From Euprymna scolopes (Eukaryota > Mollusca > Cephalopoda > Sepiida > Sepiolidae), in the NCBI GenBank assembly GCA_024364805.1, contig CM044498.1, positions 41,561,395 through 41,625,394 of the forward strand: 64,000 nt of DNA, in the 5' to 3' direction. Made by a program: the position numbers and the translations under genes. The notes under the pieces were generated by a model that was not told where the DNA came from, did not search any database, and was given only the letters and a program-made list of their open reading frames with translations. The number at the start of each line of letters is the position of its first letter. Position 1 is the stretch's first letter. Shown piece after piece: positions 12,029-25,500 of this stretch.

Positions 12029-15000
12029 CTGAAACAAGAAAAACATCCAATATAAGTCTTTTTTTTTTTTTTTTTTAAATATGTTTCTAGATACAAAAAT
12101 CATATGGCCTTCTATAATTTAATCTCTGGAAGACAGGTGATACTTTGATATATTTTTGCAAAGTAAAGAAATAGGTAGAAACAAAAAATATTTAATTGAA
12201 TTTATTTTTAAACAGTTAAAATTCAGTTGACAACACAACCATTTGGAACAAAGAAAATAAATTTTATTAAAATAAGGTAACCAACATATTTACACTGAAT
12301 AGTCTATCAAAGGTTTTAGGAAGAGTTGAACACTTGAAGAGTTATTGTAATATTGAATCACAAAATATTCCCAAATTATCTTGACAAAAAAAAAAAAACT
12401 ATTTGGAGTTTGAACAATGCAATTCCAAAATGTAATCTACATATTAAGTTTTCTGAAATATTAAATATGAATTTGATTCAATTTTCTTTTAAACATAGAA
12501 TTTTTGAATAAAATAAAATATGCATCAAGTGCGCTTGAAAGCCAAATCACAACGTAATATTAGGAAAATAAACAAATATTTTACTTGTTTGAAATTTATA
12601 ACATAAATATATTTCGCAGCTATACTCCATCTTCAGTGTGTTGTTTTGTTTTTCCCTTTCTTGCCATGATGTAAATTTGGAGAAAGAAGTCTGTAAAGAG
12701 CCATGCGTTGTATCTAGCGGTTCTATTTTGAAATGTTTGAACTGTGCGTAGGCAATGCAAGAATAACATCAAGGATGAGATTTCATATAGAAACAGACAG
12801 ACTTCTTTCTCCAACTTTACAACATGGCAAGGAAGAAAAAAAGAGATACAAAACAACACACTGAAGATGGAGTATACCTCTGATATACTTGTGATAAATT
12901 TCAAACAAGTAAAATATTTGTTTATTTTCCTAATATTACATAATTTGGCTTTCAACTGCACTTGATGTGTATTTTATTTTATTCAAATTAAATCAACGTT
13001 TCTATATGGACTCTCATCCTTGACATAAAATTTTTGTTTTTCCAAATATTCTGACCGTATTTCTTTGAAAGTGAGCGGAAAAAATCTTGTTAACGAAAAC
13101 ATTTGTGTGAGGAGTTACGAAGAAATTTTGGTAATTGAAATATTTTCTTTTTAAGAATAAAACAATAATTTGATAGCTTTGATTATGTCTGCAATGATTT
13201 TGTTTGGAATAGTAGTTTCCAACCAAAGTGTAGGTTTTATGCAATTTTATGAACTCAAAGTAGTGTCTTACCTCTGTCAATAAACTCAGCAAATAAACAG
13301 GCTGGTGTGTTTTTTCAAGCTGATTACTCTGCATAAGAAAAATGTGTCAATTTTAATTTTTCAATATTTGTGTTTATTATATAAAATGGTGAAAGACCAA
13401 TAACTGCTTGATTTTTATTTTCTTTTGTAATTGTATTGCTTTAATGAATGTGATGCCTAACTTGATTTTGAAACAATTCATTTTAAAATGCGTAAAGTCG
13501 AAATTTTATTTTTTTAAAAATCTTTGTGAGATCAGATTAATCACCAAAAAACTTCTTTACTGATGAAACCATCTCATTTCTTAAATGCGTGTGTGAAAAA
13601 TGATCATATCCATATGAACATGAAATGCCTTAGCAGATCTATTACATTGATAATGTTAAATTTGTAAAATTCAAATGTTAATGCAACATAAGTGCAGCAG
13701 TTTTTCATAAAGCAAAGTTTTGCTTTAGAGATAAACATAAGAAAAAGAAACTACTTGATGCTAAAAACAGAATCTAATATTTTCAACATTTTTTTTAATA
13801 ATCTGAAAATTCAATCTATATATCTATAAAAACAGAGATGTGTGTGCCACAGACGATTTCTGATTGGTTAATCCAATAATCACATCTCCTAAAAAAACTA
13901 TGGTTCCTACACTCTTACCTTTACCATAAAATATTATGGCTTTATTTATTGTCCATCTTGGAAGGGTTTAATTTTTTCATAACTTGTTATTTACAAATTA
14001 AAAAAAATACGAAACTTACACAATCTAACAATCCAACCTACGACATCGCGGCCGCCATTCTGGTGCTAGCCGCAGACACATACACACAACACGAAAACAA
14101 TGTTTTGAAAATCTAGCAAAAATTAATTTTCCTGAAATTTTTCAATATTTAAAAATAAATTATGCCGGCTGATAAAATTTTAAAACTTTTTTTTAAAGCT
14201 AGAAAGATAAAATTTAAAAATACTTATTTTTATGTAAAACGCGCATTCACTCGTGGTCTTTTCATTTCGGGTTTGTATTACTGTACACATAGATCCGAAA
14301 AAGTTGTCAAAAAACAAATATATAACAAATAAATGTTATCAAAGGCAAGATAAGTTACTTTTCTACCTAACTGGATATATTTTTCATGTTTTTATTCAAT
14401 GTAACATATTTATTCAGCTCGAAAAACGGGTTTATATTACTGTACACATAGATTCAAAGAAGTTAAGATACGAAACAATATGCATAATATAAACACAGCA
14501 CGAAAACACGCGCACACACGCACGTCCACTACCGTCCTTGGCTACGTCACGTTGTTATGGCAACACAATAAATACACAGTAAATTTGATTTTCTTCATTT
14601 TTACGCAAATATAAATCATATAGAATATCTGTATGAATATAATTACACGTAATAGTTAAATAAAGATGATCATCGTATAAGAGAACCGAAAAAAAAAAAA
14701 CTAATAGGGAATTAATTAAAAACGATAAAAAATATGCACATTAGCTAGATCTTTTGTAGATGAATGCAATTCCACGCCTTATAAATAACAAAGTTGTATT
14801 TTCTTTTTAAATAAATAGAAAAAAGGGGTGTTGATAAGACTATCAATACACACAAAAAAATATAGATTTATTTTTGGGTAAAGTTCCCCCGGGTTTTCCT
14901 TTCACTTCAGTAAATAATGGTCTTTTGTTATATATATGGCGTACTATTATCCTTATATATATGATGTTTATATATATATATAAGTGATAGTGTCTGTGTG

Positions 15001-18000
15001 TGTCTGTGCGTATTTCCCTACGCTAAAACTCTGTCAATTTTAAGCCTACAGATTCGAAATTTGATATACAGGGTACTGAGATTTGGGAAAATCGATGTGA
15101 TAGGTTTTCGACAGAAATTTGGCGATTAAGTGGTCAATATTCAACAATTTTACCTTTGAGAACTCTACCAAACTCCTCCTACAATTTAGGGTCTAAACAC
15201 GTGATATTTTATATATAGATTCCTTGGACATGGATCTAACTTATTAACTTTACTTGATCCCTAAACAATAAATGTTAAGAGGTCATAATAGGGGTCAAAT
15301 TTTAAAAAAATTGACCGTTTTTTTTTTTTTTTTTTTTTCCCTCAGCATACACTTCAAAACACCTGGGCAACGCCGGGCACCGATTGCTAGTACATAATAA
15401 TATTGCAAAGGATTAAAAACAAATTTTAATACACAGATGGGATTTAATTGTAAATATTTTGGACATGTTAACTAAAAACGAGTGAGGTTTGTAAATAAAA
15501 TTTTTTCTTGACTTTTAATGATTTATTTCCACAATTTTGGACTGTTCTCTTAATTACTATCAATTGCAAAACACTTCGGTCATTGTATTCCCGGCCTTCT
15601 TCAGGGACCTTTTACCATAGTCTGGTATTTGCTGGGAATTTTAAATTGACCTCTTTATTTCAACCCACTCTGAATTATATTTTATTTTATTTTTTTTAGA
15701 TATCTTATATGTTATATCCCAGGTGAAGCAACTCAAAGAAAATATTAACTGATACAAAGTATCTAAAAAAGTGTAGAAGGTGGAATGAGAGCAATTGACC
15801 CATGGATGGATGAAATAACAAGTTCAGTTTGAAATTCCCAGAAAGTTACAAAACTATGATAAAAAGATACCTGAAGAATGGACAGCAACCTAGATGAAAA
15901 CAGTCAGAAATTTCTAAATAATTCATATCATCTCTGAAATATTTTAACTTTTGCGGTATATTTAATGACAGATATTGTTTTGTTTGAATTTAAAAAAAAA
16001 GTCTTTTGCAAACTATTCCTTGTTACGCTACACTTGATCAATTCTGTCTTCTCACCATCACGAACATCCGCTGGCGGCTTGTTGCAGTCTTTATTTTTGT
16101 GGTTGTTAGCAGCTGCAGTCATAGTAATTTTTAAATAAAACAACACCATTATCTTTCTCAAGGTTTTAATTTATTTTGTAATTTTTTTTTTTTTAAACTT
16201 ATACATTAGTATTACATATAGACATTAAGCTTCCCACTGTCCACTCTCTAAAGGTGGGAGTGGTGGGAAAATTAAAAAAAAACATGCCCGGCTTTCTTCA
16301 GACAGAACAGACTATTTTACTTTGATAGGTTGATTTCCCGTTCATTTCACAATTTTCTTTGCTATGTCAACTTAAAGAACAAATCACACTTTTAGTAAAA
16401 TAAATTTGTATGAATCAACAGAGACTGACTTTATTCTGACGTTGGCATTGTTGCAAGCGGGACCATGTGTGAAGGTTACCAACATCCCTAAGTGAAAATG
16501 GCACTATGGAAATGACTGGAACTAGCAACACTTATTAACAATTCTTCTGTTTAGTAGTATTACTTCAGTGGTAAAGAGAAATGCAAGGTGACTGGAGGCA
16601 GTGCTGGGGCATGTGGTGTGAGGATACTGCGATATTATCTAACTTGCAAAATAAGTGTTCTACCATTGAACCACTTCTTAGCCACATTTCTATACTTGGA
16701 AGGAAAAGTGGATTCATGCCTTTTCCACAACAATAAGTATTAAAAAAATAACATTAAATGTCAGCATCGAAACAGAAGACAAAATTGATATCAAGTCAAA
16801 TTTTGCTGAAAATACGAAACAGGAATAGTAATTATGTTTCTGAATTTTTGAGATAAGGATTGATTATTCATCTTATTTGGATTCTTCAAACTACTGTTCT
16901 CGTCTTGAATGTTATTTTCACAATGTTTCAGTTGATGTAACTTTTAACCTTCCTTCTTGTCAAACCCGTGAATTTTTGTCATATTTAGGAATCTGCACAG
17001 AATTTTGAATGAAACCCTATATTTAATTCATCAGCCATGACTGGGTAGAAGTCCTAAGTAATTCACAATTGTATTTTGAGCATCACCTGTACTGAGGATT
17101 GAACCTTTAACCTGCAGAAGAGTGACTTTACAATTGAATTTTACTAAGTATTTTATCCACTACGGACAGAAAGATCGGAGGCTACATTGACCGAAACATT
17201 GAGAGAATAATAACACTCACGATAAGAACAGTTGTCCGAATAATATAAGGAAAAGTAATGCTTGCATTTGAGCAATATCTTAGTGAATTCTTTTCACAGT
17301 ATTAATAATCAACTGATTACCTTGATATAATAATCGAGTCGCCATTTCACACCAAGAACATGTGGAAGAGTTTCATGAGTGCTGAAAAAATTAAAAAAAA
17401 TGTTTACAAGTAAAGAAATAATACAAGTGGAATTGTCATTATCTGTAATATTTGTTTTGCATGCTGGCATGTGTTGGTTGTCTTTTAGAAAAATTGACTT
17501 CCAAATTAACGTATATCTGGGTAGGTCTTTATCCTTTTTTCTCTTTAAGCAATCCTCATCACTTCTTCCCAAATTTTCTTTGTTTTTTTCTCACTAACTA
17601 ATCCTGCTACCATATACACTAACACAAGAACTCCATTCTTTCAATGTGACCAAATCAACAAAGTGTTCTGTTTTGCACACATCTTTCTATATTGTCCAGA
17701 TTTAATCTTCCTCCAAAGTTAAAACAAAGCCTGTTTTTAAGACTCACACTACACATCCATCGTATCATTTCCCTCTGCAACACATGTCCTAAACTCTCAC
17801 TAGTGAGGTTTCACTTGCATATATCATCACACTGCATACACATCACATAAACTCTTTCCTTTTGTTGACTACAGTAATATTCTGTTAGTTAATAATGCAA
17901 AAGTTTACTGAACTTACTTCATCCACTTTTAAGTCATGGAGAAAAAAAAAAAGACTTGCATTAAAATGGATTACTTAATGCAATTCTAAAATTACTTTTC

Positions 18001-21000
18001 CTACAAAAAAGTTTTTTTTATATCTAAAATATTTATTCTTCTCTCATATGTTTTGTTATTGCCTTACATCTGTTCAGATTATATGCAAAGTTTACACGAA
18101 AAAAAAACAAAAGGAGGAATTTTTTTTCTTTAAGTTTTGTTTTACATCTTGTTAGAGTCCCTTATTATAACTAATCGATCATCTCTATATAACCCAATAT
18201 TTGTATTATCAAATATATTTGTGAGTGTATATAAAACTAGCAGGAGTACCCAGCATTGCCCGAGTGTGTAGTAAGGACCCTCCCACCCGGGGGTGGGATC
18301 AAAGGACAGCCTGGGTGGAGAGAGGTGTTTAAAAAAATTTTTTAAAAAAGTGGTAGTAGTCAGGCAGGCATGAACCTGTAATGCGAAGGACCAAAAAAAA
18401 AAAAAAAAAAAAAAAAAGCCGATGCCTCCATAGCGCAAATGGAAGTGGCGAGCATTGAAATTAAGCCTAATCAATTCAATGGAGATGATGACTTGCGAAA
18501 ATGTTAACACAAAAACCGACCCCTCCTAGTAAAAAACTGCCCAGTTGAAGGTGAAAGAATGAATATTCTTGGCCAATTTTTCCATATTTATTGTCCGAAG
18601 GATTGAACTTCAAAACGATACCGATCTTGTGAGGATCTGTCGCGTGTGTTGAACGTTTTTGGCAGACATACAAGCGCACACATATTTTGCCCTTCATATA
18701 TATAGACTAGCGGAGGTACTCGGTGTTTAGAAGGGTGTGTGTTCGGGCAGCGGGGAGGAGGGGGTAAACAAATCAAAAGAATAAGTGAACAACACAAAAG
18801 AAATAAGCAAAGTAATAACAAAAGAATAAGTGAAGTAATAACCTTGTTTAAATATTTAAAAAAAAACTTAAAACTTCTTAAAAAAAAAAAAAAATCGAAA
18901 AAAAAAAAAACGAACGTAATGCAGAGAAACGATGTTAAAATTTCTTAAAATCAGAAAAACAAAAAAAGAAAATGCGAATGTGATGGAAAAAAAACAAAAA
19001 AAAACGAACAACTTAATAAAAATCTGAAAAAGAAAAAAAAAAACATAGAACATAAAAAATGGCATAAATAACTGTTTCAATATTAAAACTTAAAAAATCA
19101 AAAAAAAAAGAAGACATCTCACATCACGATTTGAACTTACAACCTTTAGATAATGACGCCGCGTTTTAATCAACTGAGCTAAGAGGACGTTGACAAAATT
19201 GGGTTGTTTTTTTAATATTTAAACTAATTCAAGTTCTGACGTCATTTGCGCATGCGTAGAAGCCATCTTGTCATGAAGATACGATTTTTTTCCACCCTTC
19301 CCTGTAAAAAAGAGAGCCGTTGAGGATGAAGGAATGAATATTTTTGGCAAATTTTTCAATAATTGTCGGCCGAAGGTTTGAACTTGAAAATGATACCTAC
19401 CTGGCGAAAATCCGTGGCCTTTGTCGAAAGTTTTTGCAAGACATACAAACACACACACAAACAAACAAACATATTTTCGCTTTTATATTTATACTAGCGA
19501 GGGGTACCCGGCGATGCCCGGGTGTCTTGAGGTAAATCAAAACTTCGGGGATGGGGGGGGTTAAATAATAAAATAGATGTTTCGGTAGGTAAGTATGAGA
19601 ATCGAACCCGTAACCTTGAGTTGGAAATTAATGTGTGAAAAAAAACCGTACTACGTTACCCATTGAGCCACGGCGACAGACAACATTAAGAAGGTTATTT
19701 AACTATAAAAACAGGCGTGCGCAATAAAAGTTAACTCTGCTGCTTCCATTTGACCTAATTAAGAAGGTCAAATAGAAGTCACGCAGCGTTTGGGTTTGTT
19801 TACCCAAATTTAACTGTTTCTTCCCCCAACAGATGTTGGGGAGGGGGAAAGCCGCTCCCAATTGTCCAGATTGAATAGCAACTGATCAAAGCTGATTGCT
19901 TCTGGACGTTTTTCCCGGCGCAATGCCGAGAAGACGTCATTTGAGTTTAGTTTCACATATTTATACTAAAAAGCCCAATCAACACGCGAGAAGCCAAAAT
20001 AGCAATAATTTTGTAAAAGTTGACGTAAATAAATCTATAAGCTACATGCGTTCCAAAATCCTACATATTATTATCTAGGACCGATATACACAGTTTTAAG
20101 TGATAGTAACGACCCCGGGAGCGTGTGCTCGAAAAGCCTTTTGAAGACATACACGAAATGGTCACACACATTTTGCCTTTTATATATATAGATATATATA
20201 TAGATGAATAGCCTCATAAGATCTGATGTCTTTGCAGAATTCAGATTACCCATTGCCAAATCAAAAGAGCTTGTCAGTTTTGTTATTCTTTTTTATTGAT
20301 TAAAACTGAACTACATTTTTTTTTTAATTATATGGATTTCATCTTTGGATATATCGGTATATATCTCGGCAAACTCCAGAGTTCTTCAGATATGGATGGA
20401 TATTCCACCATGTCAAATTGTAGGAAGGTACAAGGTGTAATGCTAAAACTGTCGCCTTAGAAAAGACAACATGATTCCATTTCTGTTTGATGAAAAACAG
20501 TTTTCCTTTATTGTTGCAAACCATCTACTAGTTGGCCAGTTGTTTACAAATTCCAAGAGTGATAGGAGCCTTCTATCATGTCTGAAAGTGACACAATGTT
20601 CAACAAGCAAGATCAGAGATGCAGAGATGTACAACTTATGCTCTCTAGCAATCCAAGTTATGACAACTGGACCATGGCCAGCACCCGTAAACTGCAAATC
20701 CGGACGGTTCAACGCTTGAAGGCACAGCTCAATGAAGGTTCCGGTCATGCTTATGGTCTTTGGTGTGGTTTCAAATGAAAGCCACATTATGCCACCTCAC
20801 ATCTTCAAAGTCGGCTTGAAAATCAACATCAAAGTGTACCTGTGCTATGACTTTGTACTCTTCCCTCACCACTGGACTACTTCATTTGGTCATACATCGA
20901 GAACATCACCAACATAACCTCTCACAACACCAAAGACAGCCTGGTCACCTCCATCTGCCAAGTATTCATCAAACTCCTGTTGCCGCTTGTGGAAAAGACA

Positions 21001-22476
21001 TGCTCCCAGTTCCGGACCTATATCGAGGCGGTGATTGAGGCTGAAGGTGGCTACATTGAATAGATGTCAGTTCTATTACATAATCAAGTTACCTGAATTG
21101 ATTTTTTTCAATACAAGTTTTAAAATAAAGCTGTAGTATTGTTTTATTTAGAGCGACAAATTCATCATGTACATTTATTTTTGTTTTTATTATTTTTAAG
21201 CCAAGTGATTGCTTCCACTGATTTAATTGTAAGTCTTTTTTTTATTTGCTTGTTGATTCTCAAACAAAAAGGATTGTTTTACTAATTCTTCCTATTTCAG
21301 GTTCAACTCATTAAACAAGTGCTCGGTAGGGTTATTGTTAAATTAGTTTTATGGTCGTTATTAGAGATAAAAATATTCCTAGATTTTAATTTACTAATTT
21401 TTAGTAGTTCATATTGTTTTTTAGAATTAGTTTATAAAAAATTCTAGTTTTATCCACTTTTTGTGTTGTTTATGTTTCTAACGTGTATAATTGCATTATG
21501 TTGTTTATGAAACTCTAAATCTTGAATTACATTTACATATTGGCCAATAGCAGGACTTTTCTCAGACAAAGGTTCAGTTAATTTTTATTTCCATTTTTTT
21601 ATTTTAAGAGGGGTAACTCATTCCTATTTGCGAATATGTCAAATTAATAGATCACCTTATTTTAAAATTTGTATGCTTTTTCCGATTTCTATTTTGAGTG
21701 CTACATTAGTTTAGCTCTTTTATTTAATATTCACTATTATTGTTTTATCATAAAGTTATCATTTTTATCATAAAGTTCATTTTGTATATACAATTGTTTG
21801 TTATTTCACTTCTATAGTTTAATAGGCTTTGGGGGAGTCATTCAAATGTAGAATTTCAAAATTTTCATTCAGACATAATGTACACAAGTTGTGGATATTG
21901 TTGGATGTTTTTGAAGTCAACCAAAAGATTCCCAAACAATTCTGGAGAGACATAGCTAGGTTAGATATTAAAAGAACAATTTATTATGTACTTTATGTAA
22001 GAACAGAAATTTTCAATGATAAAACAAACCTATCAGAACAAAAGAAGCTTTACCTTATTAAGATATTAATTTTTGCTTCATTTTATTTTGGTATACTTTT
22101 ATTTCCTGTTGGATTATCCTTCTAGAATTTGAGTTTGTGTACATATTAACTTTCTTATGTTCTCTTTTTCTTACTGTTCTCTTATTATTTCCATAATTAA
22201 TTTGTCCTATTTATTTTTATTTTATTATACTCTTCTCCCGTTTGTCTTCATTATATTACCCTTCCCCCCCTAAATCTTTTCCATTTCTAATCTGAATGTT
22301 TTTAAAGTTGGTGTTGTTTTTTTACCCTTATGTTTGTATAATGCTGGCTTCTTTTCTCCTGATGAGAAGCATTTAGTTTTGAAATGCCTGGCCTTATTTC
22401 CCTTTTGTAACCCTTATTGATTTGATAATGTAATAAAGTTCCGATGTGACTTCATGCTTTATCTTTTTAACTTATC

Positions 22477-22549
<73 letters not shown>

Positions 22550-25500
22550 ACTGTGGATAAAATATGAAAAATGTGTCCTATTAAATTCTTTTGCCGGTGA
22601 TCATGAGGAGTGAAAGTAAATTGGAATAAAAGAAAAAATCCACTTCTCTCCTCTAAATATGACTAATAAAAAAATAAAATGTTGAACAGGATTAAATATT
22701 AAAATCGATTGAAAATAAAATTTTTGCTTTTAAGAATATGGATCAATATTTGGCCTAAATGACTAATGAAACAGGTTTTAGTATGTGTCTTTTATTAAAT
22801 TTTTAACGTCAATTAAATAGAAGAACAATTGTCTTTATTTCATACATATGCGCCACATTTATTTGAAAAAAAAAAAAAATGTTCAATGACTTCTATTCTC
22901 TAATTTGATTAGATTTCCTAGTTTCTATTATCAGAAAAAAATTATTAAATATTTGGAATTTGTAAGAATTTGCAAGAATTTTATTTTTGCTTAAACAAAA
23001 GTTTGAAAAGGAAAATATTTGTTGAAGAGCACCACTGTTTTTGTGCGTGCAAATGAATAGTAAACAAATACTTACTTTGCTAATAAGGTTTGCAGAAACG
23101 CTTTATTTTTCTGAAATTAAAAATAAAATACAAAATCAATTAAGTTTTTCTAAAACTTAAAAATGAAATACAAAATCAATTAAGTTTTTCTAAAAATTAA
23201 TTTGATTTCAAAATTAATAAAAACAGATAATATTCTTAACATTCAATCTGTATTTTTATCGATGACAATTTTATCTCAAACCAAACCTGATGAACCCGAG
23301 GACACATCAACACATTAATATTCTACGCTGAAGATAATACTCTCTAGTCTGGTGTTGCTTATCGTTCATCTTCCCCAGATCAACTGCAGTATACAGCTGA
23401 TTTTGAAGTTGACTTTGGTTCAGTTGTAAACTGGGATACAAAATGACTTGTTTCATTTAATCCAGTTAAGATTCAGCTCATATCTTTCAATAATAGGTAT
23501 GTTTCTTTTCTTTCTGTGATTTTCATAAACAGCTCTGTTCTTGAGCAGAAATTTAAATTTTCGTTTTTTTTAATCAAATTTTTGCTGGCGTTCATACATT
23601 AGATCCATTGCTCTTTCTGCTTCAGTTCTCGTTATTACATTTGAGGCTATTCTCTATCTCTGCAAGTCTTTTGTTGAACCTTGTATGGAGTACTCTCGTC
23701 ATATTTTTGGCTGGTGAATCTTTATCCCAATTAGGAATCCTTGATGGGGTTCAGGAGCGTATCTATGGTTTGGTTGGTTCCACATTTTCTTTTCTTCATT
23801 CTTTCTCAGGCGTGATTTTGCTGGTCTCAGTCTTTTCTATAAGAGTTGTGTCATATTCTCTTTGGAAGTGTCTGCTCTGTTATTGGCTTCCTTTGACTTG
23901 TTGGTCTATTTACAAATTTGCTGTTTTGACATTTCTATATAATACACATTCATATTGCAGCTGCTTCTTTCCAAAAGCTACAGGCTTGTGTAGCTTGCTT
24001 TCTGCTGGCTGTTTTCTTCCTGCCTGTATCCTTGTTCTTTTCATAACTCGAGTTGATAGGCATCTTTGTGATGGCTATCTTTTATTAATTTTCTTATTTA
24101 GCTCCTTACATCAAGTGGTTTCATGCCTTGTCTGGAGTGATTTGCATTAAAAAATTAATTTAAACGAGTTGAGTTGGCTCTACAAGTGCTTCTCTATCAT
24201 CATTATTTGAGGAAATGCTTTGAGCCTGGTCTCGGTCAAACCAGCAGGATGTTTAACCAAACTAAATGATGTTCTAGATATTTTTACAAAGGTTTTTGAA
24301 TTTGCCAGTTAAAACAGATTATTTAGAATAGGATGCCAACAAAGTAAATTATTTGCATGAACATTTTTGGTGCAAAAAAACGATTGACTTTTTGGAATAT
24401 TTCTTTGGTTAGTTTCTGTAAAAAAAAAAGATTTTTTTTTTATATAATGCATCCATTTATCAATGAAAATGCTATTTCAAAGTGTGACATACCAACTAAC
24501 CTAATGACTGACCAACAGACAAAGTCTTGCATAGCAATGCAAGGATGCATCTAATAAAATATTGACATCAGTATGATATTAAAATGTCAGAAAATGAAGG
24601 ATTTGAAGCACAATTTCTCTTGAAATTAATTATTATTTTACACTTCAATTCTTAAAAATCAATTAAAAATAAAATTTGTGCCTCCATTATGGAATGGAAA
24701 ATATATTTTTGTATTCTTTAGTGCATGATTGGATTCAGATTTACTAGATATAAGGAAGGTGAGGAGATCAACAGAATTTAATTGAAACATGTGACTGTGA
24801 TATCACCCACGAACCAAAAGAAGCAACCTAATTTTTTTTTATATAAAAGACAAAACTGAACCCCCCCTACTAACCCATACAATTATGAATAGGATACTGA
24901 GGTAATGTCCAGAGAGAACATTTTGGTTTATGCCTGGAAACTGATGTTCTCGAACCAATGAAATAAAGGAACCTAAAAATCCTTTTATTATGTTGTACAT
25001 CGGACAACCAGATGCATTTCCATATGTGATGGTGAACTAATTTATATATTTTAGAAATAATCCACATTTGGCATCAATTGAAATGAATGGCTCTCGTCTT
25101 CAGGAGGCCTCAAGTTTTGACAAGCTTCTGGGCTTGACCATTACTCCTGATCTTAAATGGAACACGTACATCAAATCTGTTGCCAAGGCCGCTGGAAAAA
25201 TGGTGGGATCTTTCTATCGATCCGGTAAATATCTCACTGCTGATGCTATTCTCTATCTATATAAGAGCCAGGTATGTCCAAGGATGGAATACTGTTGCCA
25301 CATCTGGGCAGGAGCTGCTAGAAAGGACTTGTCCTGCCTTGAAAGAGTTCAAAATAGACTTCGTAGCCTCGTAGGAGATGTCCTTTTCTCCTCCTTGCAA
25401 CCTCTATCTCACAGAAGAGATGTTGCGAGTTTATCTCTGATGTATCGTTATTTTCATGGAAAGTGTTCGACTGAGCTTCAATCTATGGTCCTCCCTCGCC

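Larger units (their letters stand above)
13329..16847. other. COMMD3 intron 5, repeat-rich
   Basis: Contains an interspersed repeat copy (14275-14475), an ACTAGC-type element (14952-15392) and a short fragment with the CTTCGGTCATTG...CCTTCTTCAGG module of the palindromic family (about 15570-15610). ORFs here are short and not conserved. Confidence 0.6.
18236..20201 (-). repeat. Tandem array of three composite tRNA-like repeats
   Basis: Three head-to-tail units: 18236-18705, 18706-19492 and 19493-about 20201. Each starts, on the plus strand, with ACTAGC followed by a GC-rich GTACCCGGCGATGCCCGGG-like motif, and ends with CAGACATACAA, a (CA)n stretch and TTTTGCCTTTTATATATATA. Between them each unit carries a tRNA-like segment on the minus strand (about 18375-18450, 19113-19192, 19595-19683). 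Unit bodies differ a lot, so these look like separate insertions or an old duplication. Class uncertain; SINE-like on the tRNA evidence. Confidence 0.65.

Noticed and set aside
12620-12965. Two opposed ORFs of 73 and 113 codons
   Set aside because: Mirror images of one another because they lie on the arms of the foldback element.
19113-19683. Two tRNA genes
   Set aside because: A and B boxes are present but the acceptor and anticodon stems do not pair and both lie inside dispersed repeats; called tRNA-like only.
20443-20787. 114-codon minus-strand ORF
   Set aside because: Antisense of the mariner transposase relic, which is recognisable on the plus strand.
23608-24150. 180-codon hydrophobic ORF as a membrane protein
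   Set aside because: The other frames carry LINE RT C-terminal blocks over the same stretch; the hydrophobicity comes from T-rich DNA.
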